Shown here piece by piece: positions 44,674 through 53,311 of a DNA stretch of 64,000 bases. A program made the translations under genes and the position numbers. How positions within the stretch are numbered: position 1 is the first letter of the stretch; every line of letters starts with the position of its first letter. The stretch lies in contig CAJYPK010000006.1 in the NCBI GenBank assembly GCA_913776615.1, positions 186,001-250,000 of the forward strand, read 5' to 3'. A model generated the notes under the pieces. The model was not told where the DNA came from. It did not search any database and saw only the letters and a program-made list of their open reading frames with translations. This DNA comes from an uncultured Hymenobacter sp. GTDB taxonomy: Bacteria; Bacteroidota; Bacteroidia; Cytophagales; Hymenobacteraceae.

Positions 44674-46218
44674 TTAAAGTGCCAGCGGCTTGCCCTGGTA
44701 GAAATCCAGCACCTTGCGCCGGAAGATGAAGGTATACTTGGCCTGGATCTGGTTGGAAACGGCGTAGTTGAGGTTGTTCTTGGCAATGTTGAACTCGGTG
44801 CCGTTGAGCAGGCCGTTGTTGAAGCGGATTTCCGAGTTGCGCTGCGTGAGGGTGAGAGCCGCCACCTGACGCTTGGCAGCGGCATATTGCAGCTGGGCGG
44901 CGCGGGCATCGGCATAAGCCTGCTCGATACTTTGGCGCAGAGTGAGGCGAGTCTGCTCGGCGCGCACGCCGGCCGCCTGCTCGTTGATGATGGCCCGCTG
45001 CACGGCCGTGCGCACCTGCAAGCCGTTGAGAATCGGCACTGACAAGCCAAACTGAATCGACTTACCGAGGTTGTTATTCAGCTGGTCGAAAAACTTGACG
45101 GGCAGCACATCGTAGGTCGGCTGGCCCGGAATAACCACGGCAAACGCCGTCGTCGTTGGCTGGCCCGTTACGGGGTCGACGGCTACCACCGGGAAGCGGC
45201 TGTCGCTCGCCGTACCCGTAACCACCCGCGACACCGACGACGACGAATAACCCGTAAAAACGGAGCCCGTGAGCGCCAGGCGGGGATAATAGTTACCCCG
45301 GGCCAGGTCGATACTGCGCCGGGCGCTTACCACGCGCAGTTCAGCGGCCTTGATCTCGGGTAGCGTCGAAGAGGCCGTTTGGAACGTCTGGTTGAGGTCC
45401 AGTGAGTAAGGAGCTTCCTCGTCGGGGTCGGGCAGCGCCGGCACTTCGATGGCAAAGTTTTGGGCCGTGGCCGGGTCGATGTTCATCAATTGCAGCAGAG
45501 CCAGCCGGGCCAGGTCGGCCTGGTTCTGGGCCGTGACAACGTTCAGCTCGTCGGTGGCGAGCTGCGACTGACTGTCAAGCAGCGTACTTTCGGGGATACT
45601 GCCCGCCTTTAGCAGGATTTTGGACCGCTCAATTTGGGCTTGGTCGCTAGCTACGCGGGTTTGGTTGGCCCGCACAAGCTCTTGGGCCAGTACCAACTGC
45701 AAAAACTGCGAGGCGACGTTCAGACTTAGGTCGTTGCGAGCCTTCGTTATGTCGAGCAGGCTAGCTTCATAGTCGAGGGCGTTGCGCTTGATGGTATTAC
45801 GCAAGGTAAAACCCTGAAATAACACCAATTGCGATACACCCGAAAAGTTATTGGAGCGCACCGTCTGACTTTGAAACTCATAAGTAAGCGGGTTGACGCT
45901 TGTGCCGTAGTTCCAAGCCTGGGTACCGTTGAGGTTGGCGGTGGGTAGCAGCGCGGCCTTGCTCTGCCGCAGCACCTGGGCGTTGTTTTGGGCGGTGAGC
46001 TGGTTGAGGCGGACGCCCAAGTTGTGTTCCAGGGCGTAGTCAATGGCGCGTTGCAACGACCAAGGGCCGGTGGCGGCAACGGCGGGGCTAGCCAGCGCGG
46101 CGGCCGGAGGCGAGGCCGGGCGGGCGGGTTGCGGAGCCTGGGCCAGCAGCGGCCCGGCGGCCAGCCAGCCGGCCAAGCCTACCGAAGCCCGGAGCAGGCG
46201 GGTACTTAGTGCAGTCAT
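44674..46218 (-). CDS. TolC-family outer-membrane efflux protein
   Basis: A 514-residue outer-membrane channel. Signal peptide (ASVGLAGWLAAGPLLAQ), a Pro/Ala-rich linker, then two homologous helical OEP repeats beginning WSLQRAIDYALEHNLGVRLN and SSTLPEIKAAELRVVSARRS, with alternating coiled-coil and strand segments. The ILNGLQVRTAVQRA pattern near the C-terminal repeat is typical of the Bacteroidota members. It precedes the adaptor on the same strand, so the two probably act together. ATG 46218. Confidence 0.92.
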   Translation of the reverse strand: MTALSTRLLRASVGLAGWLAAGPLLAQAPQPARPASPPAAALASPAVAATGPWSLQRAIDYALEHNLGVRLNQLTAQNNAQVLRQSKAALLPTANLNGTQAWNYGTSVNPLTYEFQSQTVRSNNFSGVSQLVLFQGFTLRNTIKRNALDYEASLLDITKARNDLSLNVASQFLQLVLAQELVRANQTRVASDQAQIERSKILLKAGSIPESTLLDSQSQLATDELNVVTAQNQADLARLALLQLMNIDPATAQNFAIEVPALPDPDEEAPYSLDLNQTFQTASSTLPEIKAAELRVVSARRSIDLARGNYYPRLALTGSVFTGYSSSSVSRVVTGTASDSRFPVVAVDPVTGQPTTTAFAVVIPGQPTYDVLPVKFFDQLNNNLGKSIQFGLSVPILNGLQVRTAVQRAIINEQAAGVRAEQTRLTLRQSIEQAYADARAAQLQYAAAKRQVAALTLTQRNSEIRFNNGLLNGTEFNIAKNNLNYAVSNQIQAKYTFIFRRKVLDFYQGKPLAL

Positions 46219-46400
46219 AGAAAAGGTTTAGAGCTGGCAGGTTGGCGGGGCGGCCACCGCCCGGCAAAGAAAGGGAACTACTGCCGGATATTTCGCACGG
46301 CCAAGCTTAGTTAGTCGCCCGAAGGTTTATCGCCGCTACCGACCGGGCATTACCCGTTGGCGGCAGTTTTCCTCTCTCCGGCGAGCAAAAGTACTTTGCT

Positions 46401-47078
46401 CTACTCCAGCGTGGGGATATAGGTAATGTGCTGCACCCAGCGCAGCTCACGCAAATAAGCCAGTGTGAGCGGCTTAATGGGGCTGTCCATTTCGATAAAT
46501 TGTCGGGCGGCCTCATTTTTACCCTTGCGCGACACAAACATGGTGGCGATGTTGCACTCGTCGTGCGCGATAACCGAGGCGATAAATGCAATGGAGCCGG
46601 GTACGTCGAGCGCATCGATAATGAGCGTGTGCAACGAGCCCGAAAAGTCGCAGCCAAAGCCATCGACCTCCACAATGCGGATCACGCCACCGCCCCGGCT
46701 CTGGCCAATTACCTCCACCTGGTGGCCGTCGGGGCCGGTGAGGTTAAGCTTGATGGTGTTGGGATGCAGCGTGGAGGCATTACCCACGCTCTGAAACGTG
46801 TACTTCAGCCCAGCCTCGGCGGCGTGCTCGAAGGCGGTACGAATGCGGGTATCGTCGGTGGCGTAGCCGAGCAAGCCCGCCACGATGGCGCGGTCGGAGC
46901 CGTGCCCCTCGTAGGTGCGGGCAAACGAGTTGTAAAACGTAATGACGGCCTCGGTGGGCAGCGCGCCCAGGATGCGGATGGCGGCGCGCGCGATGCGCAC
47001 CACGCCCGCCGTATGCGACGAGCTCGGCCCAATCATCACGGGCCCGATCATATCAAAAATGCTGGATTTTTCGGCCAC
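46401..47078 (-). CDS. sdaAB: L-serine dehydratase, iron-sulfur type, beta subunit
   Basis: A 225-residue subunit of the 4Fe-4S L-serine deaminase that makes pyruvate and ammonia. The motif DMIGPVMIGPSSSHTAGVVR is the beta-domain signature. The C-terminal half (residues about 150-225) is an ACT-type regulatory fold (HTLIIDALDVPGSIAFIASV) that senses serine. The start is GTG 47078. The alpha subunit is not adjacent, unlike many split systems. The following gap holds a large repeat hairpin. Confidence 0.92.
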   Translation of the reverse strand: MAEKSSIFDMIGPVMIGPSSSHTAGVVRIARAAIRILGALPTEAVITFYNSFARTYEGHGSDRAIVAGLLGYATDDTRIRTAFEHAAEAGLKYTFQSVGNASTLHPNTIKLNLTGPDGHQVEVIGQSRGGGVIRIVEVDGFGCDFSGSLHTLIIDALDVPGSIAFIASVIAHDECNIATMFVSRKGKNEAARQFIEMDSPIKPLTLAYLRELRWVQHITYIPTLE

Positions 47079-47105
47079 TTCTTCGGTGAACTAGTGAGAG
47101 GGTGA

Positions 47106-47283
47106 GCGGTGAGGTGGTGAAATGGTGAGTAGTGAGGTGGTGAAATGGTGAGTAGTGAAGTGGCGAAATGGTAAGTAGTGAGGTAGCGAATTATTTCCTG
47201 GCACTACTCGCTATTTCACCACCGCCCTACCCACCGTTTCACCACTTCACTACTCACCATTTCACCACCTCACCATTTCACCG
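47106..47283. repeat. very long imperfect hairpin built from 23-bp tandem repeats
   Basis: The left half holds about 3.5 copies of a 23-bp unit (GAGGTGGTGAAATGGTGAGT plus AGT) at 47111-47190; the right half (47200-47283) holds diverged inverted copies, so arms of about 80 bases can pair. Part of the same unit recurs at 52218-52246 and 57136-57150. It fills the divergent gap between sdaAB and the dioxygenase gene. Confidence 0.85.
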
Positions 47284-47372
47284 CTAAAGGCTCAAAAGTA
47301 GCGGGCAAGGAGCCATTGCAGCGCGCCGGGCGGGCCTTGCCGATATTTGTCCCAACATCTACTTTTCTGCCG

Positions 47373-48368
47373 ATGGCTTACCCGCCTGCTTCTACTGCCG
47401 CCCTTGGGGCTGAGTTTTCGCCCGCCGTGCTGACGCAGCTACGCCGCCTGCAAGCCCGCTACGCCCCCGAGGGCCAAGACCTGGCGGCTTACCTTGAGGG
47501 CCTGTACCACGCTGACTACGTGAACTACTGGGACTACATTGCGCTCGACACCCTGCTGAGCTTGCAACGCCCGCTCACGAAGTTTCCCGACGAGAAAATC
47601 TTCATCATCTACCACCAGATTACGGAGTTGTATTTCAAGCTCTGCCTGCTCGAATACGAGCAGCTGGGGGAGTTGCAAGCGCCTACGCTGGGCGAGGTAG
47701 TACTGCGCCTGGGCCGCGTCAATCGCTATTTTGAGAACCTCATCGACTCGTTCGACGTGATGGTAGATGGCATGGACAAGGAGCAGTTTTTGCAGTTTCG
47801 CATGAGCCTGATGCCGGCCTCCGGCTTTCAGAGCGTGCAGTACCGCTTTATCGAAATTGCCAGCACCGCCCTCGAAAACCTGGTGCCCGCCGAGAAGCGC
47901 CGCCTGCTGGGCGACGCCCCCACCCACGAGGAATTTATGGGCTGCATCTACTGGCAGGCCGGCGCCACGGTGGAAGAAACCGGAGCCAAGGCCCTGACCC
48001 TGGTCGAGTTTGAGCGCAAGTACACGCCCGAGCTGGTGGCCCACGCCCGCCACTACGAGCACCGCAACGCCTGGGCCGTGGTGCAGCGCCTGCCCGAGGC
48101 CGACCGCCGCCACCCCCGCCTGGTGCGCGCCCTGAAGCAGCTCGACGTGAACGTGAACGTGAACTGGCCACTGATGCACTACAAGTCGGCGGTGCGCTAC
48201 CTGCAACGCGCCCCCAGCGACGTACCCGCCACTGGCGGCACCAACTGGCGCAACTACCTGCCGCCCAAGTTTCAACGGCGCATTTTCTACCCGCAGCTGT
48301 GGAGCGCCCAGGAGCTGGAAGAATGGGGCAAGGGCTGGGTGGAGAAAGTGCTGGAGGAAGTGGGCTAG
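47373..48368 (+). CDS. tryptophan 2,3-dioxygenase family protein
   Basis: A 331-residue cytosolic haem enzyme that opens the indole ring of tryptophan to N-formylkynurenine, the first step of the kynurenine route. The diagnostic block KIFIIYHQITELYFKLCLLE contains the substrate-pocket histidine; SLMPASGFQSVQYRFIEIAS and the C-terminal GGTNWRNYLPPKFQRRIFYP are also typical. ATG 47373 is chosen; 19 upstream codons are leader. No other kynurenine gene lies in the window. The HAD phosphatase gene follows within 21 bases. Confidence 0.88.
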   Translation: MAYPPASTAALGAEFSPAVLTQLRRLQARYAPEGQDLAAYLEGLYHADYVNYWDYIALDTLLSLQRPLTKFPDEKIFIIYHQITELYFKLCLLEYEQLGELQAPTLGEVVLRLGRVNRYFENLIDSFDVMVDGMDKEQFLQFRMSLMPASGFQSVQYRFIEIASTALENLVPAEKRRLLGDAPTHEEFMGCIYWQAGATVEETGAKALTLVEFERKYTPELVAHARHYEHRNAWAVVQRLPEADRRHPRLVRALKQLDVNVNVNWPLMHYKSAVRYLQRAPSDVPATGGTNWRNYLPPKFQRRIFYPQLWSAQELEEWGKGWVEKVLEEVG

Positions 48369-48388
48369 CCCTGGCCAGCTATTCTGCC

Positions 48389-48961
48389 ATGACGCCCCCC
48401 ATGCTACTTATCCTCGACTTGGATGAGACGCTGATTCACGCCAGCGCCGTTAAAATTCGGGACGATTTTGACTTCCAGGTTTATCACTACTACGTGCATC
48501 AGCGGCCCGGCCTGACCGAGTTTTTGACCCGCTGCGGAGCTCATTTCACCTTGGCCGTGTGGTCATCGGCCAGCGATGATTACGTGCGGGCCGTCGTCAG
48601 TCAGATTTTTCCGCCGACGCTGCCCCTGGCCTTCGTGTGGGGCCGCTCGCGCTGCACCCGCTTTCGCCTGCCCGAGCTAGACGAACAAGGCTTTACTAGC
48701 TTGGACTACGCCACGAGCTACGAATTTGCCAAACGCCTTAAAAAAGTGACGCGCCAAGGCTTTGACTTGAAACGGACGCTGATTGTGGATGATACGCCCG
48801 AAAAGGTGAGCCACAACTACGGCAATGCCATTTACATCAAGCCTTTCGTGGGAGCACGGGATGACCAGGAACTAGCCTATTTAGCTGATTATCTGCTTAC
48901 CCTGAAAAACGAAGCCAATGTGCGGACTATAGAGAAAAGAGGCTGGCGGCACGGACGGTAA
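48389..48961 (+). CDS. small HAD phosphatase of the NLI/FCP type
   Basis: A 190-residue HAD-superfamily protein. Motif I is DLDETL (both catalytic aspartates, as in the CTD-phosphatase/NIF group), motif II SS in AVWSSAS, and motif III/IV is LKRTLIVDDTPEKVSHNYGN. The fold is complete. In eukaryotes the group dephosphorylates RNA polymerase II CTD and similar targets; the bacterial substrate is unknown. It starts 20 bases after the dioxygenase stop, so they are probably cotranscribed. ATG 48389 or 48401. Confidence 0.85.
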   Translation: MTPPMLLILDLDETLIHASAVKIRDDFDFQVYHYYVHQRPGLTEFLTRCGAHFTLAVWSSASDDYVRAVVSQIFPPTLPLAFVWGRSRCTRFRLPELDEQGFTSLDYATSYEFAKRLKKVTRQGFDLKRTLIVDDTPEKVSHNYGNAIYIKPFVGARDDQELAYLADYLLTLKNEANVRTIEKRGWRHGR

Positions 48962-48995
48962 ACATCCTGCCGATGTTGTTGGCGGGTCCTGATGG

Positions 48996-49034
48996 TACTG
49001 GCGCGAGTTACGCTATGCTAAACTCGCGCCAGTA
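48996..49034. terminator. bidirectional hairpin between convergent genes
   Basis: A perfect 14-bp stem (TACTGGCGCGAGTT at 48996-49009 with 49021-49034) and an 11-base loop between the plus-strand HAD gene and the minus-strand RmlD-like gene. The U-tracts are weak, so efficiency is uncertain. Confidence 0.55.
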
Positions 49035-49118
49035 CCGCCAGTAACGAAACAGATAATACTACTAAAGGCCGATGTCGCAAGTACAGACCAGTGGCGCGTT
49101 GACTCCCCTCAACAACCG

Positions 49119-49976
49119 CTAAGCCGCACGCCCTATCTGCTCATCGAGCAGGTGGCGACGCAGGCCGCTTTCCAGGCTGGGCAGCAAGGCACCGTGCTCA
49201 CTGGCCAAGGCGCTGTAAGCGGGGCGACGGGCGGGCCAGCCGAAGGCAGCGGCGGGGCGAGCCTGCACGCTGGCTTCGTCGAGGCCAGCCAGGCGCAGGG
49301 CCTGCCGAGCCAGCTCGGCCCACGTGCAGCTACCCTGGTTGGTCAGGTGCCAGCGGCCGGATGCTCCGTCGAGCAGCAGGTCGAGGGCCGTGTTGAGCAG
49401 GTCGGGCAGGTAGGTGGGCGAGATGGTGAGGTCGTGGGCAGCGGTGAAGCGCCGGCCCTGGCGGGCGGCGGCGAGGACTTGACTCACGAAATTACCGTCG
49501 TCCCAGGCGCTGAAAAACGCGCTACTCCGCACTACGAGCGCGCTAGGCAGACATTCAAGTACCGCTTCTTCGGCCAGGAGCTTGCTGTGGCCATACACGC
49601 TGAGCGGCCGGGCCGCGTCGCGCTCATGGTACGGGCGGGTCTGCTGGCCATCGAAGACCAGGTCACAGGAAAACGTGAGCAATTGCGCCCCGTGAGCGGC
49701 GCAGGCCTCGGCCAGCAGGCGCGGGCCGAGGGTATTGGCCCGGTAGCAGTGGGCAGCGTTGGCTTCGGCGGCGTCGATGCGGACGCAGCCGGCGGCGTTG
49801 ATTACGGCCCAGGGCTGGTAATGACGCAGGGCGTGCGTAAGGGCCGCCGGATCGGCAATGTCGAGGGCGGCGTGGGGCAGGGCTATCAGGTGCAGCCCCC
49901 GAATGTAAGCTACTCGCTGGCAGGCCCGGCCCAGCGTGCCGGCCGCCCCGGTAAGTAAAATCGGTTGCGTTTCCAT
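49119..49976 (-). CDS. RmlD-like sugar-nucleotide reductase (SDR)
   Basis: A 285-residue NAD(P)-dependent protein of the dTDP-4-dehydrorhamnose reductase family. The Rossmann motif GAAGTLGRACQR near the N-terminus, the segment AVINAAGCVRIDAAEANAAH, and the catalytic YGHSK (YxxxK) are intact, as is the YLPDLLNTALDLLLDGASG region. No other dTDP-rhamnose genes are near. The gene starts 36 bases after a GH1-like gene; elsewhere I recall these two parts fused in one polypeptide, which suggests a shared, uncharacterised role rather than rhamnose synthesis. Confidence 0.85.
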   Translation of the reverse strand: METQPILLTGAAGTLGRACQRVAYIRGLHLIALPHAALDIADPAALTHALRHYQPWAVINAAGCVRIDAAEANAAHCYRANTLGPRLLAEACAAHGAQLLTFSCDLVFDGQQTRPYHERDAARPLSVYGHSKLLAEEAVLECLPSALVVRSSAFFSAWDDGNFVSQVLAAARQGRRFTAAHDLTISPTYLPDLLNTALDLLLDGASGRWHLTNQGSCTWAELARQALRLAGLDEASVQARPAAAFGWPARRPAYSALASEHGALLPSLESGLRRHLLDEQIGRAA

Positions 49977-50012
49977 AGAAAATTGGGTAGGTCGGGTGGG
50001 GAAGGGCGAACA

Positions 50013-51314
50013 TCAGGCGGCCTCGGCGGGCCAGAGCAGGCGCAGGTCGCGCTGCCACCAGCCGGCACCAGCCAGCACCGGGTGTTCGTAGTATCCTTTC
50101 TGAATGAGGCTCTTGACCATGTGGTACAGGGCCGTGGGCCGGGGTTGCTCGCCGCGCACGTCGAACACGCCCGGCTCGTAGCTGGCCCCGTCCTGCGTCA
50201 GCAGATTGTCCCAGTCGAAGGCCCCGAGCAGCGACCACACCGTGAGAGCACGCAGGTCGACGCCGCTGGCGCGGGTGCGGCCCGCCACTTCCCAAACCTG
50301 GTGCAGCCAGCGCAGCTGTTCCTCGCGGGTACAGCCCAGGTGAGCCTCCGTAATGGCGATGGGCCGCCCGTAGCGGTCCCAGGTCTGGCGCAGCAGGTTT
50401 TCGAGACCGGCCGTCGGTACGTCGGCCACGCGCACCACCTCGGTATCGACGTAGGCCGGGTGGTACTGGCCGCTGATGGCCGCCTGGCCAGGATAGCAGT
50501 GCAGGCGGTCATCGAGGTGGCGCTCGCTGGTCACGTAGTGGTTGATACCCAGCAGATCGGGCGGCAGCGGACTATCGAGAAAAACCTGCAACTCGGCGGC
50601 CGCGATGCCGTGGCGACGCAGGTAGTCCCAGAGCGGGTGGCTGGGCGTGAGGTGCCCGCTCAGAATGTCAAAAGTGAGCCAGCGGCGGTGATTTTCAAAC
50701 TCCACCTGCTCGGCCAGGGCCGGCGTACCGTGGGCCTGGCCCAGGTCTTCGGTTTGCACGAGCTGCGCTGCGGGATTCACTTCCCGAATGGCCAGCATGG
50801 CCAGCCGGGTGGCTTGCAACTGGTTGAGCAGGGTACGCACGAACGTGCGGTCGTCGCGACCGTGCGGATACCACAAGCCGTAGAGCCCGCTGAAGCGCGC
50901 CGTGGTCAGCGGCTCATTGACGGGCGTGTAGTAGCGCAGCCAGGGGTAGCGCTCGGCCACCAGGCGGGCGTAGCGAGCCAGGCCGGGGGCAAAGCTGGGC
51001 TCGTGCAGGGCGGTATAGCGCGGACCGCTACCGTGGTGCACCAGCCCGGCGATGGGCTCGATGCGCAGCTCGCGCAGGCGGGCCAGCCGCTCGTCGTGCC
51101 AGGCCCAGCGGGGGCGGTCGAGGCACTCGGGGGCCACATGCTCCCAGAGCACGGGGTAGCGCAGGGTGCGCAGGCCCAGGTCGGCAAAGCGGTCGAGGTC
51201 GGCGAGGCGGGTGCGGTGGCCGTTGCGGGTGAGCTGGTCGGAATAGGCGTCGCCCACGCGGCGGCAGGTGCACTCTACGCCGCCCCAGATTTCTACCGTA
51301 GCTGCTTGGTTCAT
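50013..51314 (-). CDS. family 1 glycosyl hydrolase-like protein
   Basis: A 433-residue (beta/alpha)8 protein of the GH1 type. It starts near MNQAATVEIWGGVECTCRRV. The acid/base region YTPVNEPL (family NEP motif) and a nucleophile-region ITEAHLG (in place of the usual TENG) are visible, with INHYV and LTVWSLLGAFDWDN nearby. It has no signal peptide and is cytoplasmic. The variant nucleophile loop and pairing with an RmlD-like gene set it apart from standard beta-glucosidases; the substrate is unknown. ATG 51314 is preferred over the upstream one at 51338. Confidence 0.85.
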   Translation of the reverse strand: MNQAATVEIWGGVECTCRRVGDAYSDQLTRNGHRTRLADLDRFADLGLRTLRYPVLWEHVAPECLDRPRWAWHDERLARLRELRIEPIAGLVHHGSGPRYTALHEPSFAPGLARYARLVAERYPWLRYYTPVNEPLTTARFSGLYGLWYPHGRDDRTFVRTLLNQLQATRLAMLAIREVNPAAQLVQTEDLGQAHGTPALAEQVEFENHRRWLTFDILSGHLTPSHPLWDYLRRHGIAAAELQVFLDSPLPPDLLGINHYVTSERHLDDRLHCYPGQAAISGQYHPAYVDTEVVRVADVPTAGLENLLRQTWDRYGRPIAITEAHLGCTREEQLRWLHQVWEVAGRTRASGVDLRALTVWSLLGAFDWDNLLTQDGASYEPGVFDVRGEQPRPTALYHMVKSLIQKGYYEHPVLAGAGWWQRDLRLLWPAEAA

Positions 51315-51538
51315 GCAGGCTGTACTTAGTGAAGGCACTGGCCCCGGACGGGGCCAGCAGCGCCGCCGGGTTGGTCGATATCGGGCCCGATCCCGGCTAC
51401 GCCCTTCCGTGTACTCCCCAACTAATTATCAGGTTATTAATAACCTACACCATAATACCCTTGCCGCGCTCCCTAGCCCCGGCCTTAGCGCTGGCATAAG
51501 TAGCGTACGCTCAGCCCCCCACCCCTGCCGGATAAAAT

Positions 51539-52216
51539 TTACGCAATTATTTCCACGGCGGGCTCCCATCGGCGGGCCGCGCAGGTGGGGCAGGCGGTGG
51601 CGGGCGGCGCGGACGCGGCCTGCACCTGCCCGCACTGCCCGCAGGCAAATTTGCCCGCCGCCACCGGCTGCAACTGCCGAAACTCCTCGTCCCAGCCCGG
51701 CACCAGCGACAGGCCGGGGGCCGGCTCCTGGGCCTCGACCAGGCTGAACGTACCGTTAGCCTCCATGTAGAGGCGGTGCACCTGACCCAGGTGCTCCAGG
51801 CTATCGCCCCGCAATTGGGCAAAAACCCGCTCGCGCGAGAGCACCGCGTGCTCCAGGGCCGGCAGGCAGAGCACGCCGTCGGCTACGAGCGTGCTTACGT
51901 GGGCTTGCAACAGGTGCTCCACGCGGGGCCGGCGGGCGGCCCAGTGCACTACCAGCCGCTGCATCAGCACTACGACGCCGCCGATGAGCAGGGAGGCCAG
52001 TAAGCCGCGCTCGGGTGACAAGATGGGCAAGCCCACGGCGGCGGCCATCGACACCAGCGCCGCCTGCTCGGTGCGGCTGAGTTGCCCGGCCATGCGCTTG
52101 CCCATCAGGCGCAGCCCCGAGAGCAAAATCAGGTACAGCACCACCATGCGGACGCTCGCTTCCAGCAGGAAGCTCCACGGCGTTTCGCCCATCAATATGC
52201 GCAGATAATCGGCCAA
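51539..52216 (-). CDS. DUF421/YetF-like membrane protein with C-terminal zinc ribbon
   Basis: A 225-residue inner-membrane protein. Three N-terminal spans (ASVRMVVLYLILLSGLRLMG; LVSMAAAVGLPILS; LLASLLIGGVVVLMQRLVVH) precede the DUF421 cytoplasmic domain (VADGVLCLPALEHAVLSRER). After this comes a C-terminal CGQC...CPTC ribbon of about 30 residues, apparently an added zinc-binding module. Start is TTG 52216, aligned with the neighbour paralogue; ATG 52192 would cut the first helix. Its upstream region contains half of the 23-bp repeat unit. Function unknown. Confidence 0.75.
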   Translation of the reverse strand: MADYLRILMGETPWSFLLEASVRMVVLYLILLSGLRLMGKRMAGQLSRTEQAALVSMAAAVGLPILSPERGLLASLLIGGVVVLMQRLVVHWAARRPRVEHLLQAHVSTLVADGVLCLPALEHAVLSRERVFAQLRGDSLEHLGQVHRLYMEANGTFSLVEAQEPAPGLSLVPGWDEEFRQLQPVAAGKFACGQCGQVQAASAPPATACPTCAARRWEPAVEIIA

Positions 52217-52315
52217 GCGGTGAAATGGTGAGTGGTGAGGTGGTGAGTTTTTGGCGGGCTGGTTGCGCCTATTGCTTATGGTTCATTACCTACGGCACAT
52301 GCCTTGCTAAACATC

Positions 52316-52420
52316 TGTCATGCTTATCTGGCGTCCGCTTGCGAAGCATCTACTCACGCTTGAGCGAGCTGTCCTACCCTGATAAGATGCTTCGCAAGCG
52401 GACGCCAGATAAGCATGACA
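52316..52420. repeat. perfect 35-bp inverted repeat between DUF421 paralogues
   Basis: 52316-52350 is the exact reverse complement of 52386-52420 (outer TGTCATGCTTATCTGG, inner CGCTTGCGAAGCATC), with a 35-base interior. It is the same family as 18844-18946 and 57004-57103. A small fragment of the 23-bp repeat lies beside it at 52218-52246. Confidence 0.9.
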
Positions 52421-52454
52421 GGCGTATTTGAGTAGTGTTTTTATGTTAACAATC

Positions 52455-53144
52455 TCAACTCGTAGCGGGCAGCCAGTTCTCCGCCGTGCAGCGGGAACAG
52501 CTTGCACCGGCGTGGTCGGTGGCGGTGGCGAGGTGGCCGCAGGTGGCGCACACCCGCCGTCCCTGGGCGGGGCCGTCGGGCGCGGGCGGGGGCGCGTCGG
52601 CGCGGGGCAATACGCTCAGGCCGGGCTGCGGCTGCGGCAGCTTATAAAAGCTGAGCCGGCCGTTGGCTTCGAGGTACACCCGGCGAAGCTCGCCGAGGTG
52701 AGCAACGTTGTTGTTACGCAGCAGGCCAAATAGCTGTTCTTGCGAAATGGCGTGCGCGTGCATGGTAGCCAGCTCCAGATGGCCGTCGCGCACCAGGATG
52801 GAGGCTTCGCCCTGCTCCAGCTTTTCCACAGCCGATGATTTGAAAGCCAGCCAGTTGACCAGCCGATGCATTGCCAGGATGGTGGCCAGTACCACCAGGC
52901 TCGGCAGCACCCCCATTTCCGGGTTGTGCAGTGCCCCGCCGATGATGCCCCCCAGCGTGAGTACCACCGCCAGCTCGCCAATGGAGAGCTGGCCCTTCAT
53001 GCGGCGCCCCAGCAGGCGCATCACCAGCAGTACGCAGGCAAATACCAGCACCGTGCGCAGCAGTACCTCCAGGGTGAAGGCGGGCGGGGCGGTGCCAAAC
53101 AACCAGCGCTGCCAGTCGCCGAGGCTGATTTCTTCTTTCTTCAT
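52455..53144 (-). CDS. DUF421/YetF-like membrane protein with C-terminal zinc ribbon (second paralogue)
   Basis: A 229-residue paralogue of the downstream gene. MKKEEISLGDWQRWLFGTAP precedes three membrane helices (FTLEVLLRTVLVFACVLLVM; LAVVLTLGGIIGGAL; VLATILAMHRLVNWLAF). The DUF421 domain shows ASILVRDGHLELATMHAHAI and EQLFGLLRNNNVAHLGELRR, and a C-terminal CATC...CSRC ribbon follows. Both paralogues share the ribbon, so it predates their duplication. ATG 53144 is firm. Role unknown. Confidence 0.82.
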   Translation of the reverse strand: MKKEEISLGDWQRWLFGTAPPAFTLEVLLRTVLVFACVLLVMRLLGRRMKGQLSIGELAVVLTLGGIIGGALHNPEMGVLPSLVVLATILAMHRLVNWLAFKSSAVEKLEQGEASILVRDGHLELATMHAHAISQEQLFGLLRNNNVAHLGELRRVYLEANGRLSFYKLPQPQPGLSVLPRADAPPPAPDGPAQGRRVCATCGHLATATDHAGASCSRCTAENWLPATS

Positions 53145-53311
53145 AAGCCAGGAACGAGCGCCTTCGGCAAGCTGAACGGCCCCGGCCGCCCGATGGTTGC
53201 GCGGCCACTACACGGCCTGGGAACCGACGCGGCGCAACCCCCACCCCCATTTTTGCGAACAGCCGGGCAGCCCAGCCGGCCGGCGTTGGTCGCTGGCCCA
53301 CCTTTGCGCCC

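Noticed and set aside
47106..47283. Possible CRISPR array or satellite because of regular 23-bp units
   Set aside because: There are no unique spacers between units, the copies are directly adjacent, half of them are inverted, and no cas genes are present.
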